39,894 nucleotides of DNA from NCBI GenBank assembly GCA_023512415.1, contig JAILZQ010000008.1, forward strand, positions 1 through 39,894, written 5' to 3'. A program made the translations under genes and the position numbers. The notes under the pieces were generated by a model. That model had not been told where the DNA came from. It worked only from the letters and a program-made list of their open reading frames with translations, and did not search any database. This document shows positions 18,092 through 28,980 of the stretch, piece after piece. Numbering within the stretch: the first letter of the stretch is position 1; each line of letters opens with the position of its first letter. Source of the DNA: Geminicoccaceae bacterium. GTDB taxonomy: Bacteria > Pseudomonadota > Alphaproteobacteria > Geminicoccales > Geminicoccaceae.

Positions 18092-19305
18092 CGCCAGACC
18101 ATCGTCAAGGGCGCGCAGCAGCCGGGTTGGACCACCCGCAGGCGGAGCTCGTCGCCGGGCTTGGCGGTCTTGGGGGTGCGCAGCAGGAAGCTGCCGGTGG
18201 CCTCGAGGCGCACCGCGCCGTCGCGGGTCCCGGTCCAGATCTCGGCCGGACCACGCCGGCGATCCGCCACGAGCTCGAGCCCCTCCGCCTCGAGCCGCAG
18301 GATCGAGGCGACGGGCAGGGGTGGGCCGGCCTCGGCGGTGCAGCTGCCGCTGAGCGCCACCGTCACCTCGCGGCCGAGCGGAAGGGGGTCGTCGAGCCCG
18401 CGCAAGACCCAACTGCACACGAAACTCGCGAGCCGGCGGTCGCGGTCGAGCCAGAGATGGAACTGGACGAAGCCCTCGGGGGTGCGGCCGACGCTGATCT
18501 GCTGGGCCGGGCCGCCGGGCGGCTCGAGCCGCACGCTGCGGGTCTCGAGCTGGGTCTCGACCCGCTCGAAGGCGCGCCGCGCCGGCGGCGTCGCGGCGGG
18601 CAGGAGGGCGGGCTGCGCGGGGGCGACCGGCGGCCGCTCGGGCGCTCGGGTGCGGGCGAGCTCGGCCTCGATCCGTGCCTGCTGCTCGGCGAGCCGCCGC
18701 TGCTCGGCCTCGACCCGCTGACGCTCCGCCTCTAGCCGGGCGCGCTCGGTCTCCACCCGCTGCCGCTCGGCCTCGATGCGCGCCCGCTCCTCGGCCGCCT
18801 TGCGGGCCTGCTCGGCGGCGAGCCGCGCCTCCTCCGCGCGCCGCTGGATCTCCTGCTCGAGCCAGGCGATCCGCTCGACGGTGCCGCTCCGGGCCCGCTC
18901 GAGCGCGCCGATCTGCGGCACGAGCTCGCGGTCGACCAGTGCTCGGGTCTCGGCCGCGAGGGCCGCCACGAACGCCTCGGGCGTGGTCCCCACCGGTAGG
19001 GCCGGTCGGCCGAGCGGGCGGACCGCGGCCGGCAGGGCCGCGGCGGTGGCCGCCCACTCGGCGAGCGCGGCCCGCGGCAGCGGGTGCAAGAGGCCGATGC
19101 GGTCGTCGCGCAAGAGCAGGCCGCCGCGCGAGGCGACGGCCAAGAGCTCGCGGAGGTGCGCGATGCTCCGCTCCAGGGCGGCGAGCTCGAAGCGCCGCTG
19201 GGCGATCTCCTCCTCGAGTGTCCCCTGCGCTCGCGCCGGGCCGGCGGCGAGCGCCGCCAGAAGGACGAGAAAGACCGCCAGCCTCGACAGGTGAGGGACG
19301 GGCAT
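18079..19305 (-). CDS. secreted/periplasmic coiled-coil protein of unknown function
   Basis: Signal peptide MPVPHLSRLAVFLVLLAALAAGPARAQ, long E/A/R/Q coiled coil, uncharacterised C-terminal domain. Confidence 0.75.
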   Translation of the reverse strand: MPVPHLSRLAVFLVLLAALAAGPARAQGTLEEEIAQRRFELAALERSIAHLRELLAVASRGGLLLRDDRIGLLHPLPRAALAEWAATAAALPAAVRPLGRPALPVGTTPEAFVAALAAETRALVDRELVPQIGALERARSGTVERIAWLEQEIQRRAEEARLAAEQARKAAEERARIEAERQRVETERARLEAERQRVEAEQRRLAEQQARIEAELARTRAPERPPVAPAQPALLPAATPPARRAFERVETQLETRSVRLEPPGGPAQQISVGRTPEGFVQFHLWLDRDRRLASFVCSWVLRGLDDPLPLGREVTVALSGSCTAEAGPPLPVASILRLEAEGLELVADRRRGPAEIWTGTRDGAVRLEATGSFLLRTPKTAKPGDELRLRVVQPGCCAPLTMVWRYPG

Positions 19306-19428
19306 CGCAGCCTCCACGCGCGCGGCCGCGGGATCGATGCGGGGCGCGAGTGGAGAATTAACCGAGAGGCGAATGGTCCCCTAGCGAGCGGACGGCGAAA
19401 CCGCCGGGGCGCGGGCCTCGCCTTGTGG

Positions 19429-19446
19429 TCGAACGTTCGAATATTC
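19429..19446. promoter_or_regulatory. tandem GAANNTTC palindromes (TCGAACGTTCGA and GAATATTC), possible operator
   Basis: Adjacent perfect palindromes in the divergent ~0.5 kb intergenic gap, next to a minus-strand TTGACA (revcomp of tgtcaa at 19456-19461). Confidence 0.3.
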
Positions 19447-19799
19447 TCTTGCTCTGTCAAAGGGTTGACGAAAGCTCGCGGGAGCCCGCCGGGAGTGGAT
19501 CGCGTGCGCTCCTGCGCATCGGGCTATGCTTCGGCCCGAGCCGTAAGGGCCGCGGCCCGGCGCGCCCGGATCGTCGCCTATCGCCAGGCCATCTGTCGGG
19601 ATGGAAAGCGGGATGGCCGGCGGTCGCGGGACCACGGACCCCGGCGAGCCCGTCGGCGAATTCGGCGAGGACGATCCGGAACGGCACCTCTCGATCGTCC
19701 CACGTTGCGCCGGGCGGCGATGTTCCGGCCGGCATTGCCCGCTCGTGCCGTGCCGTCCATAGACCCGAGGCGTCGATCGATCACGAACGGGAGGCGGGG

Positions 19800-20996
19800 A
19801 TGACGGGGCGGACGCGGATCGAGCGGGTCGAACTCCACGTTTTCTGCTTCGAGGTCGAGGATCTCGGCCTGCCCGAACACGGTGCCCCGGGGGTCGGCAA
19901 CATCGAGTACCGCAAAGGCGGCCGGCTCGCGCTCACCCGCTGGGCGGTGACGATCGACACCGCCGACGGCGCGCGCGGCGAATACGTCACCCACTGGGTC
20001 GGCACGCCCGCTGCCCTCGGCCAGGCGCTGATGCTCGCCCCGCACCTGCTCGGCCGCGATCCGGACCGCCGCGAACAGATCTTCGACGATCTCAAGCGCG
20101 AACTCCGCGCCTACGACCACATGGGCCACGGGCCGCTCGACATCGCGCTCTGGGACCTCGCGGGCAAGCGGCTCGGCTGCTCGGTCTCGCGCCTCCTGGG
20201 TGGCTTCCGCGAGCGGCTGCCCACTTACGCCAGCACCTACCACGGCCAGGAATCGGGCGGCGGGCTCGACAGCCCCGAAGCCTTCGCGGACTACGCCCGC
20301 GCCTGCAAGGAACGGGGCTTCCGGGGCTTCAAGATCCACGGCTGGCACGACGGCGACGTCGCCCGCGAGATCGCCAACCTGCGAGCCGTGCGCCGGGCGG
20401 TCGGCGACGATTTCCGGCTCATGCTCGACCCGGCCTGCGAGATCCGCACCTGGATGGACGCGCTCGCCCTCGGCCGGGTCTGCGACGAGGTGGGCTGCTT
20501 CTGGTACGAGGACCCGCTGCGGGACTGCGGCATCTCGGTCGAGGCGCACAACCGGCTGCGCGAGCGGCTCGCCACCCCGCTCCTGGTCTCCGAGCACGTG
20601 CGCGGGATCGAGGCCAAGGCGGCCTTCCTCGTGGGCGGCGGCTGCGACATGATCCACGCCGATCCCGAATACGACATGGGGATCACGGGCGCGATGCGGC
20701 TCGCCCATCTCTGCGAAGCGTTCGGCCTCGACGTTCAATACCATGCGTGCGGGCCGGCGCACCGCCACGTGATGGCGGCGACCCGGAACACCCACCTCTA
20801 CGAGATGGCCCTGATCGGCCCGGGGATGCGCAACGCCGTGCCGCCGGTCTACGCCTGCGGCTACAGCGACCAGCCCGAGGATCTTCCGGCGGACGGCTGC
20901 GTGCCGGTCCCCGAGGGGCCCGGCCTCGGCGTCGTCTACGATTGGGAGTTCATCACGCGGAACCGCATCCAGCATCACGTCTTCGCGCTCGGCTGA
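19800..20996 (+). CDS. enolase superfamily (mandelate racemase/muconate lactonizing) enzyme
   Basis: DIALWDLAGKRLGCSVSRLLGG, FKIHGW, LDPACEIRTW, WYEDPLRD, LVSEHVRG, DVQYHACGPAHRH. Confidence 0.9.
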   Translation: MTGRTRIERVELHVFCFEVEDLGLPEHGAPGVGNIEYRKGGRLALTRWAVTIDTADGARGEYVTHWVGTPAALGQALMLAPHLLGRDPDRREQIFDDLKRELRAYDHMGHGPLDIALWDLAGKRLGCSVSRLLGGFRERLPTYASTYHGQESGGGLDSPEAFADYARACKERGFRGFKIHGWHDGDVAREIANLRAVRRAVGDDFRLMLDPACEIRTWMDALALGRVCDEVGCFWYEDPLRDCGISVEAHNRLRERLATPLLVSEHVRGIEAKAAFLVGGGCDMIHADPEYDMGITGAMRLAHLCEAFGLDVQYHACGPAHRHVMAATRNTHLYEMALIGPGMRNAVPPVYACGYSDQPEDLPADGCVPVPEGPGLGVVYDWEFITRNRIQHHVFALG

Positions 20997-21060
20997 GGAG
21001 GCGGACGGTCGGCTGGTCCGGCTCTCGACACGGGGCTAGGATCGCCCCGAGGGGGTAGCC

Positions 21061-21672
21061 ATGGCCGAGGCGGTCGCCACCACGCCGATCCTGCGCGATG
21101 TCGAGGAGTTCCTCGCCTGGGCCGAGACGCGGCCCGAGCGTTGGCAGTACGTCGAGGGCCGGCTCGTCATGATGGCCGGCGCCTCCGACGCGCACGACTT
21201 CCTCACCGTGAATACGATCCTCGCGCTCGGCAAGCGCCTCGAGGGCAAGCCCTGCCGTCCGCACGGGTCCGATCGCGGCGTCCGGATCGGTGGACGGAAT
21301 TTCTACCTTCCCGATGCGAGCGTGAGCTGCCGTCGGCCGGACGGCACCTTCTCGGCCGAGCCGGTGCTCGTCGTCGAAGTCCTCTCACCGGCCACGGAGA
21401 GGGACGACCGCGGCATCAAATGGCGCAACTACCAGACATTGACGAGCCTGAGGCACTATCTCCTGCTGAGCCAGGACGAGCCATTGGCCGAGCTCTTCAG
21501 CCGCGGTGAGCGGGGGTGGATCTACACGCGCCACGAGGGGCTCGACGCGCAGATCCCGCTGGAGGCGCTCTCGATCGCCTTGCCGATGCGCGAACTTTAC
21601 CTCGATGTCCCGTTCCCGGAGCCAGCCGAGGCCGAGGCAGCGCGGCAGTCCCCGCCTGCCGCGACGCCTTGA
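21061..21672 (+). CDS. Uma2 family (DUF820) putative endonuclease
   Basis: FLAWAETRPERWQYVEGRLVMMAGAS, YLPDASVSC, PVLVVEVLSPATERDDRGIKWRNYQTL. Confidence 0.9.
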   Translation: MAEAVATTPILRDVEEFLAWAETRPERWQYVEGRLVMMAGASDAHDFLTVNTILALGKRLEGKPCRPHGSDRGVRIGGRNFYLPDASVSCRRPDGTFSAEPVLVVEVLSPATERDDRGIKWRNYQTLTSLRHYLLLSQDEPLAELFSRGERGWIYTRHEGLDAQIPLEALSIALPMRELYLDVPFPEPAEAEAARQSPPAATP

Positions 21673-21678
21673 GGCACG

Positions 21679-22659
21679 ATGCTCGCCTACGTCCTCCAGC
21701 GGCTCGGGCAAGCGGTGGCGGTGATGCTCGCCGTGGCATTCGTGAGCTTCCTCCTGTTCAACTTCGTGGGCGACCCGGTCAACAACATGGTCGGCCAGGA
21801 GGCGAGCCAAGCCGACCGGCAGGCGCTGCGCGAGCGGCTCGGCCTCGAGGACCCGCTCGTGGTCCAGTTCGCCCGCTTCGTGGGCAACGCCGTGCGCGGC
21901 GAGTTCGGCATCTCCTACCGCTTGCAGCGGCCGGTGGCGCAACTGCTGGCCGAGCGGCTGCCGGCCACGCTCGAGCTCGTGTTCGTCTCGGCGCTCCTGG
22001 CCCTGGCGGTCGGCATCCCGCTCGGGGTCTACACCGGGATCCACCGCGACGGCTGGCTCGCCCGGCTGTTCATGACCGTCTCGCTCTTGGGCGTTTCCTT
22101 GCCGACCTTCGTGATCGGCATCGGCCTCATCTACCTCTTCGCCGTGACGCTCGGCTGGCTGCCCTCCTTCGGCCGCGGCGAGGTCGTGAGCCTCGGCTTC
22201 TGGAGCACGGGCCTGTTGACCGCCTCGGGCTTGAAGGCGATCATTCTGCCCTCGGTGACTTTGGCGCTCTACCAGCTGACCCTCGTCATGCGTCTCGTGC
22301 GGGCCGAGATGCTCGAGGTGCTCAGGACCGACTACATCAAGTTCGCCCGGGCCCGCGGCCTGTCCGATCGCGCGATCTATTTCGGCCACGCATTGAAGAA
22401 CACGCTCGTCCCGGTGATCACGATCACCGGATTGCAGATCGGCTCGCTGATCGCGTTTTCGATCATCACCGAGACGGTGTTCCAGTGGCCGGGGATGGGC
22501 GCGTTGTTCATTCAGGCGGTGCAGTTCGCCGACATCCCGATCATGGCGGCCTATCTCGTGATGGTGGCGTTCTTCTTCGTCACCATCAATCTGGTGGTCG
22601 ATCTCCTCTATTTCGCGGTCGACCCCCGCCTGCGCGTCCAGGCCACGGGCGGCCACTGA
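21679..22659 (+). CDS. DppB/OppB-like ABC transporter permease
   Basis: FNFVGDPVNNMVG, GLEDPLVVQFARFV, LRTDYIKFARARGLSDRAIYFGHALKNTLVPVITITGLQIG, ETVFQWPGMGALFIQAV. Confidence 0.9.
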   Translation: MLAYVLQRLGQAVAVMLAVAFVSFLLFNFVGDPVNNMVGQEASQADRQALRERLGLEDPLVVQFARFVGNAVRGEFGISYRLQRPVAQLLAERLPATLELVFVSALLALAVGIPLGVYTGIHRDGWLARLFMTVSLLGVSLPTFVIGIGLIYLFAVTLGWLPSFGRGEVVSLGFWSTGLLTASGLKAIILPSVTLALYQLTLVMRLVRAEMLEVLRTDYIKFARARGLSDRAIYFGHALKNTLVPVITITGLQIGSLIAFSIITETVFQWPGMGALFIQAVQFADIPIMAAYLVMVAFFFVTINLVVDLLYFAVDPRLRVQATGGH

Positions 22660-22768
22660 GCCGACGGACGCCGGCTCGCCCGCGGCTCCGCGCGGGCCCG
22701 TCGGCCCGGCTTGACAGCGGGCCGGACAGTCGGATCCGCTGTCGCAGCCGCCCGCACGGGAGACCCGC

Positions 22769-23374
22769 ATGCGCCCGATCGTCCCGGCCGTCGCCGTGCT
22801 CGTCCTTCTCCTGGCCGTGCCCGCGGCACCCCGGGCCGACGAGATCACCGATCAGCTCGAGGCCGCCAAGAAGCTCTACGAGGAGGGCGATCTGGCCGGG
22901 GCCGTGGGCGAGCTCGAATTCGTCCTGCAGGCGCTGCGCGGCCGCGTCGCCGAGGCCTTCCGCGCGACCTTCCCGGCCCCGGCCGAGGGTTGGACGGTCG
23001 AGGAGGGGGAGAAGAGCGGCGCGATCCCGTTCCTGGGCGGCTCCACCGTTTCCCGAACCTATCGACAGGTGAACGGACCGGGGAAGATCGAGGCGCAGCT
23101 CTCGACCGGCGGCGGGATGCTCCAAGGCCTCGCCCAGATGTTCGCCAACCCGCAGATGTTGGCGATGCAGCCGAATGCCAAGCGGGTACGCATCCAGCGC
23201 GAGACCGCGACCACGACCTTCGATCCGAAGACCAAAGAGGCGCAACTCGTCCTCGATCTCGGCGGCAAGGCCACGATCATGCTGCAAGGCTCGGGTCTGT
23301 CGGGGCCGGAGGCCTTGGTGGAGCTCGCCAATCGCTGGGACTTCAAACAGGCGCGCGCGCTCGCGGGCCTTTGA
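22769..23374 (+). CDS. secreted protein of unknown function
   Basis: Signal peptide MRPIVPAVAVLVLLLAVPAAPRA; TPR-like helix pair; beta-rich C-terminus. Confidence 0.65.
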   Translation: MRPIVPAVAVLVLLLAVPAAPRADEITDQLEAAKKLYEEGDLAGAVGELEFVLQALRGRVAEAFRATFPAPAEGWTVEEGEKSGAIPFLGGSTVSRTYRQVNGPGKIEAQLSTGGGMLQGLAQMFANPQMLAMQPNAKRVRIQRETATTTFDPKTKEAQLVLDLGGKATIMLQGSGLSGPEALVELANRWDFKQARALAGL

Positions 23375-23528
23375 GGGCCACCGCCGGCGAGCCATGCGGA
23401 CGCGTGAAACCTCGGTTGCGCGCCGTACCGGTCTGCCCTAAAGCCCGTCCGACCGTCGGGGAGGCGTCGAAGGTCTCGAACGCGGCGGGACCCCGCGGCT
23501 GGCCCGGTTCTTGCACGTGCAGAGGGCG

Positions 23529-24443
23529 ATGGCCTACTTCCTCCAGCAGCTGATCAACGGCGTCGCGCTCGGCATGGTCTACGGCCTGATCGCGATCGGC
23601 TACTCGATGGTCTACGGGATCATCGGGATGATCAATTTCGCCCACGGCGAAATCTACATGATCGGCGCGTTCGTCTCGATCATCGCCTTCACGCTGTTGG
23701 GCATGCTCGGCATCTCTTGGGCACCGCTCGCCCTCGTCTTGGTGCTGATCGTGGCGATCCTCGTCACCTCGCTCTACGGCTGGACGGTCGAACGGATCGC
23801 CTACCGGCCGCTGCGCGGCTCGTTCCGGCTGGCGCCGCTCATCTCGGCGATCGGCATGTCGATTTTCCTCCAGACCTACGTCCAGATCGCCCAGGGTGCG
23901 AAAATCAAGCCGTTGCAGCCGGTGGTCACGGGCGGCTTCGTCTTCACCGACCCGACCGGCTTCACCGTGACGATCTCCTGGATCCAGATCCTCATCATCG
24001 TCCTCACGCTCGTCTTGATGGCCGGCTTCACCTGGGTCATCACGCGCACCCCGCTCGGTCGGGCGCAGCGCGCTTGCCAACAGGACCTCAAGATGGCGGC
24101 GCTTTGCGGCGTCGACGTCGACCGGACCATCTCCACGACCTTCGTGATCGGCGCGGCCTTGGCCGCCGTCGCGGGCCTCATGGCCACCCTCTATTACGGC
24201 GTGATCGACTTTTTCATCGGCTTCCTCGCGGGTGTGAAGGCCTTCACCGCGGCCGTCCTGGGCGGCATCGGCTCGATCCCGGGGGCCATGCTCGGCGGCC
24301 TGGTCCTGGGCCTCGCCGAAGCCTTCTGGTCCGGCTATTTCTCGATCGAGTACAAGGACGTGGCGGCGTTCACCATCCTCGTCGTGGTGCTGATCTTCCT
24401 GCCGACCGGCATCCTGGGCAAACCCGAGATCGAGAAGGTCTGA
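23529..24443 (+). CDS. livH: branched-chain amino-acid ABC transporter permease LivH
   Basis: LQQLINGVALGMVYGLIAIGYSMVYGIIGMINFAHGEIYMIGAF. Confidence 0.92.
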   Translation: MAYFLQQLINGVALGMVYGLIAIGYSMVYGIIGMINFAHGEIYMIGAFVSIIAFTLLGMLGISWAPLALVLVLIVAILVTSLYGWTVERIAYRPLRGSFRLAPLISAIGMSIFLQTYVQIAQGAKIKPLQPVVTGGFVFTDPTGFTVTISWIQILIIVLTLVLMAGFTWVITRTPLGRAQRACQQDLKMAALCGVDVDRTISTTFVIGAALAAVAGLMATLYYGVIDFFIGFLAGVKAFTAAVLGGIGSIPGAMLGGLVLGLAEAFWSGYFSIEYKDVAAFTILVVVLIFLPTGILGKPEIEKV

Positions 24444-24447
24444 GGCC

Positions 24448-25727
<1,280 letters not shown>

Positions 25728-25731
<4 letters not shown>

Positions 25732-26572
25732 GCCGGCCGATCCTCGAGGTCTTGCACCTCACGATGCGCTTCGGCGGGCTCGTCGCGGTCGACGACCTCA
25801 CCTTCACGGCTTACGCCGAAGACGTCACCGCGATCATCGGCCCGAACGGTGCCGGAAAGACCACGGTCTTCAATTGCCTGACCGGCTTCTACCGGCCCAC
25901 CGCCGGCCAGCTCACCTTCCACGGCCACGAGGGCCCGGTCCTGCTCGAGCGGCTCGAGGGCTTCCGGGTCCCCCGCCACGGGCTCGCCCGAACCTTCCAG
26001 AACATCCGCCTCTTCGGCGGCATGAGCGTCCTCGAGAACCTGGTCGTGGCGCAGCACAACGAGCTCATGCGCGCCTCGGGCTACACGATCCTGGGCTTGT
26101 TCGGTGCCGCCTCCTACCGCCGAGCCGAGGCCGAGGCGGTCGAGCGCGCCCGCTTCTGGCTCGAGCGGACCGGCCTGATCGAGCGCGCCGATCAGCCGGC
26201 CGGCTCCTTGCCCTACGGCGAGCAGCGCAAGCTCGAGATCGCCCGGGCGCTCTGTACCGGCCCCAAGCTCCTCTGCCTCGACGAGCCGGCGGCCGGCCTC
26301 AACCCGCGTGAGACCGCCGAGCTCGGCGAGCTCCTGCTCGGGCTGCGCGACCGGCACGGCGTGGCGGTGCTGTTGATCGAGCACGACATGAGCCTCGTCA
26401 TGCGGATCGCCGACCACATCGTCGTGCTGGACTACGGCCGCAAGATCGCCGACGGCCCGCCCGAGCGCATCAAGCGCGATCCGGCGGTGATCAAGGCCTA
26501 TCTCGGCGAGACCGAGGAGGAGGAGCTGCCGCCCGAGGTGGCAGCGGATCTCGCCGCCTCCGGAGGCGGCTG

Positions 26573-26573
<1 letters not shown>
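25728..26573 (+). CDS. livG: branched-chain amino-acid ABC transporter ATPase LivG
   Basis: MRFGGLVAVDDLTF, GPNGAGKTT, LARTFQNIRLFGGMSVLENL, LLCLDEPAAGLNP. Confidence 0.93.
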
Positions 26574-27283
<710 letters not shown>

Positions 27284-27291
27284 GAGGGCCG

Positions 27292-27660
27292 ATGGACCTC
27301 GCGAGCCTGCTCGGCGGTCCGCCGACGGTCTTTCTCGGACTGACCGTCCTGCTGATCGGCAGTGCCGCCTGGCTCACCGGCCGGGCGATCGCGCTCGGCT
27401 GGCGACCGGTCGGCCAGCTGCTGTGGGCCTGCCTCGGCCTGGCGATCGCCGCCCGCTTCTTGACCTTCGCCCTGTTCGGTGGGCCGCTCTTCTCGGTCTC
27501 GGGCTTCCTCACGGCCTGTCTCGTGCTCGCCGCCATCGGCCTCGTCGCGTACCGCGTGACCCTCGTCGCCCGGATGGTCCGCCAATATCCGTGGCGCTAC
27601 CGCCGCGTCTCGCCTTTCGCCTACACCGAGATCGAGGGCGAGGCGCGGCGCCATCGTTGA
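27292..27660 (+). CDS. small membrane protein, DUF6867-like, embedded in the liv operon
   Basis: Three to four hydrophobic segments; ends RMVRQYPWRYRRVSPFAYTEIEGEARRHR; directly after livF. Confidence 0.65.
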   Translation: MDLASLLGGPPTVFLGLTVLLIGSAAWLTGRAIALGWRPVGQLLWACLGLAIAARFLTFALFGGPLFSVSGFLTACLVLAAIGLVAYRVTLVARMVRQYPWRYRRVSPFAYTEIEGEARRHR

Positions 27661-27670
27661 GGCGTCGGGC

Positions 27671-27698
27671 TTGCCAAGGTTTCGGCGGGCACTACGCT
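27671..27698 (+). promoter_or_regulatory. candidate sigma70-type promoter for livK
   Basis: TTGCCA - 16 nt - TACGCT, about 68 bp upstream of the livK start. Confidence 0.3.
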
Positions 27699-27765
27699 TT
27701 GCACAAGCCTGCCGTGCATCGGCGGGACCGTCTTCGGGGTTGCACACGACCATCGGGAGAACCTC

Positions 27766-28869
27766 ATGACCCGTCTGACCTCGATCCTGCTGGGCACCGC
27801 GGCGCTCGTCGCGCTCGGTGGTGCCGCCCGGGCCGAAATCCTGGTCGCCACCGCGGGCCCGATGACCGGACAGTATGCGAGCTTCGGCGAGCAGATGAAG
27901 CGCGGCGCCGAGATGGCGATCGCCGACATCAACGCCAAGGGCGGCGTTCTCGGTCAAAAGCTCGTCCTCGAGATCGGCGACGACGCCTGCGATCCCAAGC
28001 AGGCGGTCGCCGTCGCCAACCAGATGGTCCAGAAGAAGATCAAGTTCATGGCCGGGCATTTCTGCTCGGGCAGCTCGATTCCCGCCTCGAAGATCTACAA
28101 CGAGGAGGGGATCCTGCAGATGACCCCGGCCTCGACCAATCCGAAGCTGACCGAGCAGGGTTACAAGAACGTCTTCCGCACCTGCGGCCGAGACGACGTG
28201 CAAGGGATCTACGCTGCGAATTACGTCGTCGACAAGAAGATCGGATCGAAGATCGCGATCCTCCACGACAAGTCCGCCTACGGCAAGGGCCTCGCCGACG
28301 AGTTCAAGAAGCAGCTGAACAAGCGCGGCGTGAACGAGGTCATGTACGAGGCCTACAACCAGGGCGACAAGGACTTCTCGGCGCTGATCACCAAGATGAA
28401 GGGCGCCGGCGTCGATCTGGTCTACATCGGTGGCTACCACACCGAGGCCGGCCTCATCACCCGTCAGTCGCGAGAGCAGGGCTTCGCTGCACAGATCATG
28501 TCGGGTGACGCGCTCGTCGATCAGCAGTATTGGCAGATCACCGGGCCCACCGGTGAAGGCACGCTCATGACCTTCGCTCCCGACCCGCGCAACTCGCCGG
28601 CCGCCAAGGACGTGGTCGCCAAGTTCAAGGCGCAGGGCTACGACCCGGAGGGTTACACGCTCTACACCTACGCCGCGTTCCAAGTCTTCGCCGAGGCTGC
28701 CGAACGGGCGAAGTCGCTCGAGCTGGACAAGCTGATCAAGGTTCTGCGGGAAGGCACCTACAACACCGTGATCGGCCCGCTCGCTTTCGACGAGAAGGGC
28801 GACATCAAGAACCCCGAGTACGTCATGTACCGTTGGAGCAACGGCCAGTACACCGAAATCAAGGGTTGA
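27766..28869 (+). CDS. livK: branched-chain amino-acid ABC transporter substrate-binding protein
   Basis: Signal peptide; ILVATAGPMTGQYASFGEQMKRGAEMAIADINAKGGVLGQKLVLEIGDDACDPKQAVAVANQMV. Confidence 0.93.
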   Translation: MTRLTSILLGTAALVALGGAARAEILVATAGPMTGQYASFGEQMKRGAEMAIADINAKGGVLGQKLVLEIGDDACDPKQAVAVANQMVQKKIKFMAGHFCSGSSIPASKIYNEEGILQMTPASTNPKLTEQGYKNVFRTCGRDDVQGIYAANYVVDKKIGSKIAILHDKSAYGKGLADEFKKQLNKRGVNEVMYEAYNQGDKDFSALITKMKGAGVDLVYIGGYHTEAGLITRQSREQGFAAQIMSGDALVDQQYWQITGPTGEGTLMTFAPDPRNSPAAKDVVAKFKAQGYDPEGYTLYTYAAFQVFAEAAERAKSLELDKLIKVLREGTYNTVIGPLAFDEKGDIKNPEYVMYRWSNGQYTEIKG

Positions 28870-28874
28870 GGCGC

Positions 28875-28907
28875 GGCCGGCCGGTGCGTTCGACGCGCCG
28901 GCCGGCC
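28875..28907 (+). terminator. strong GC-rich hairpin after livK
   Basis: GGCCGGCCGGTGCG-TTCGA-CGCGCCGGCCGGCC, 14-bp stem with one G-U pair; no T tract. Confidence 0.5.
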
Positions 28908-28980
28908 TCTCCCGGCAACTTCGGGCGAGCTCGGCAGCCTCCGCCGCCGAAGAGGAAGTCGACGCGGCGGGGCGGACGAG

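Noticed and set aside
19429-19446. GAAC/GTTC elements as an alphaproteobacterial LexA box
   Set aside because: The GTTC-N7-GTTC direct-repeat spacing is not present; only tandem GAANNTTC palindromes are.
21061-21672. Uma2 gene as evidence of a mobile or defence island
   Set aside because: No transposase, integrase, terminal repeats, or other defence genes nearby.
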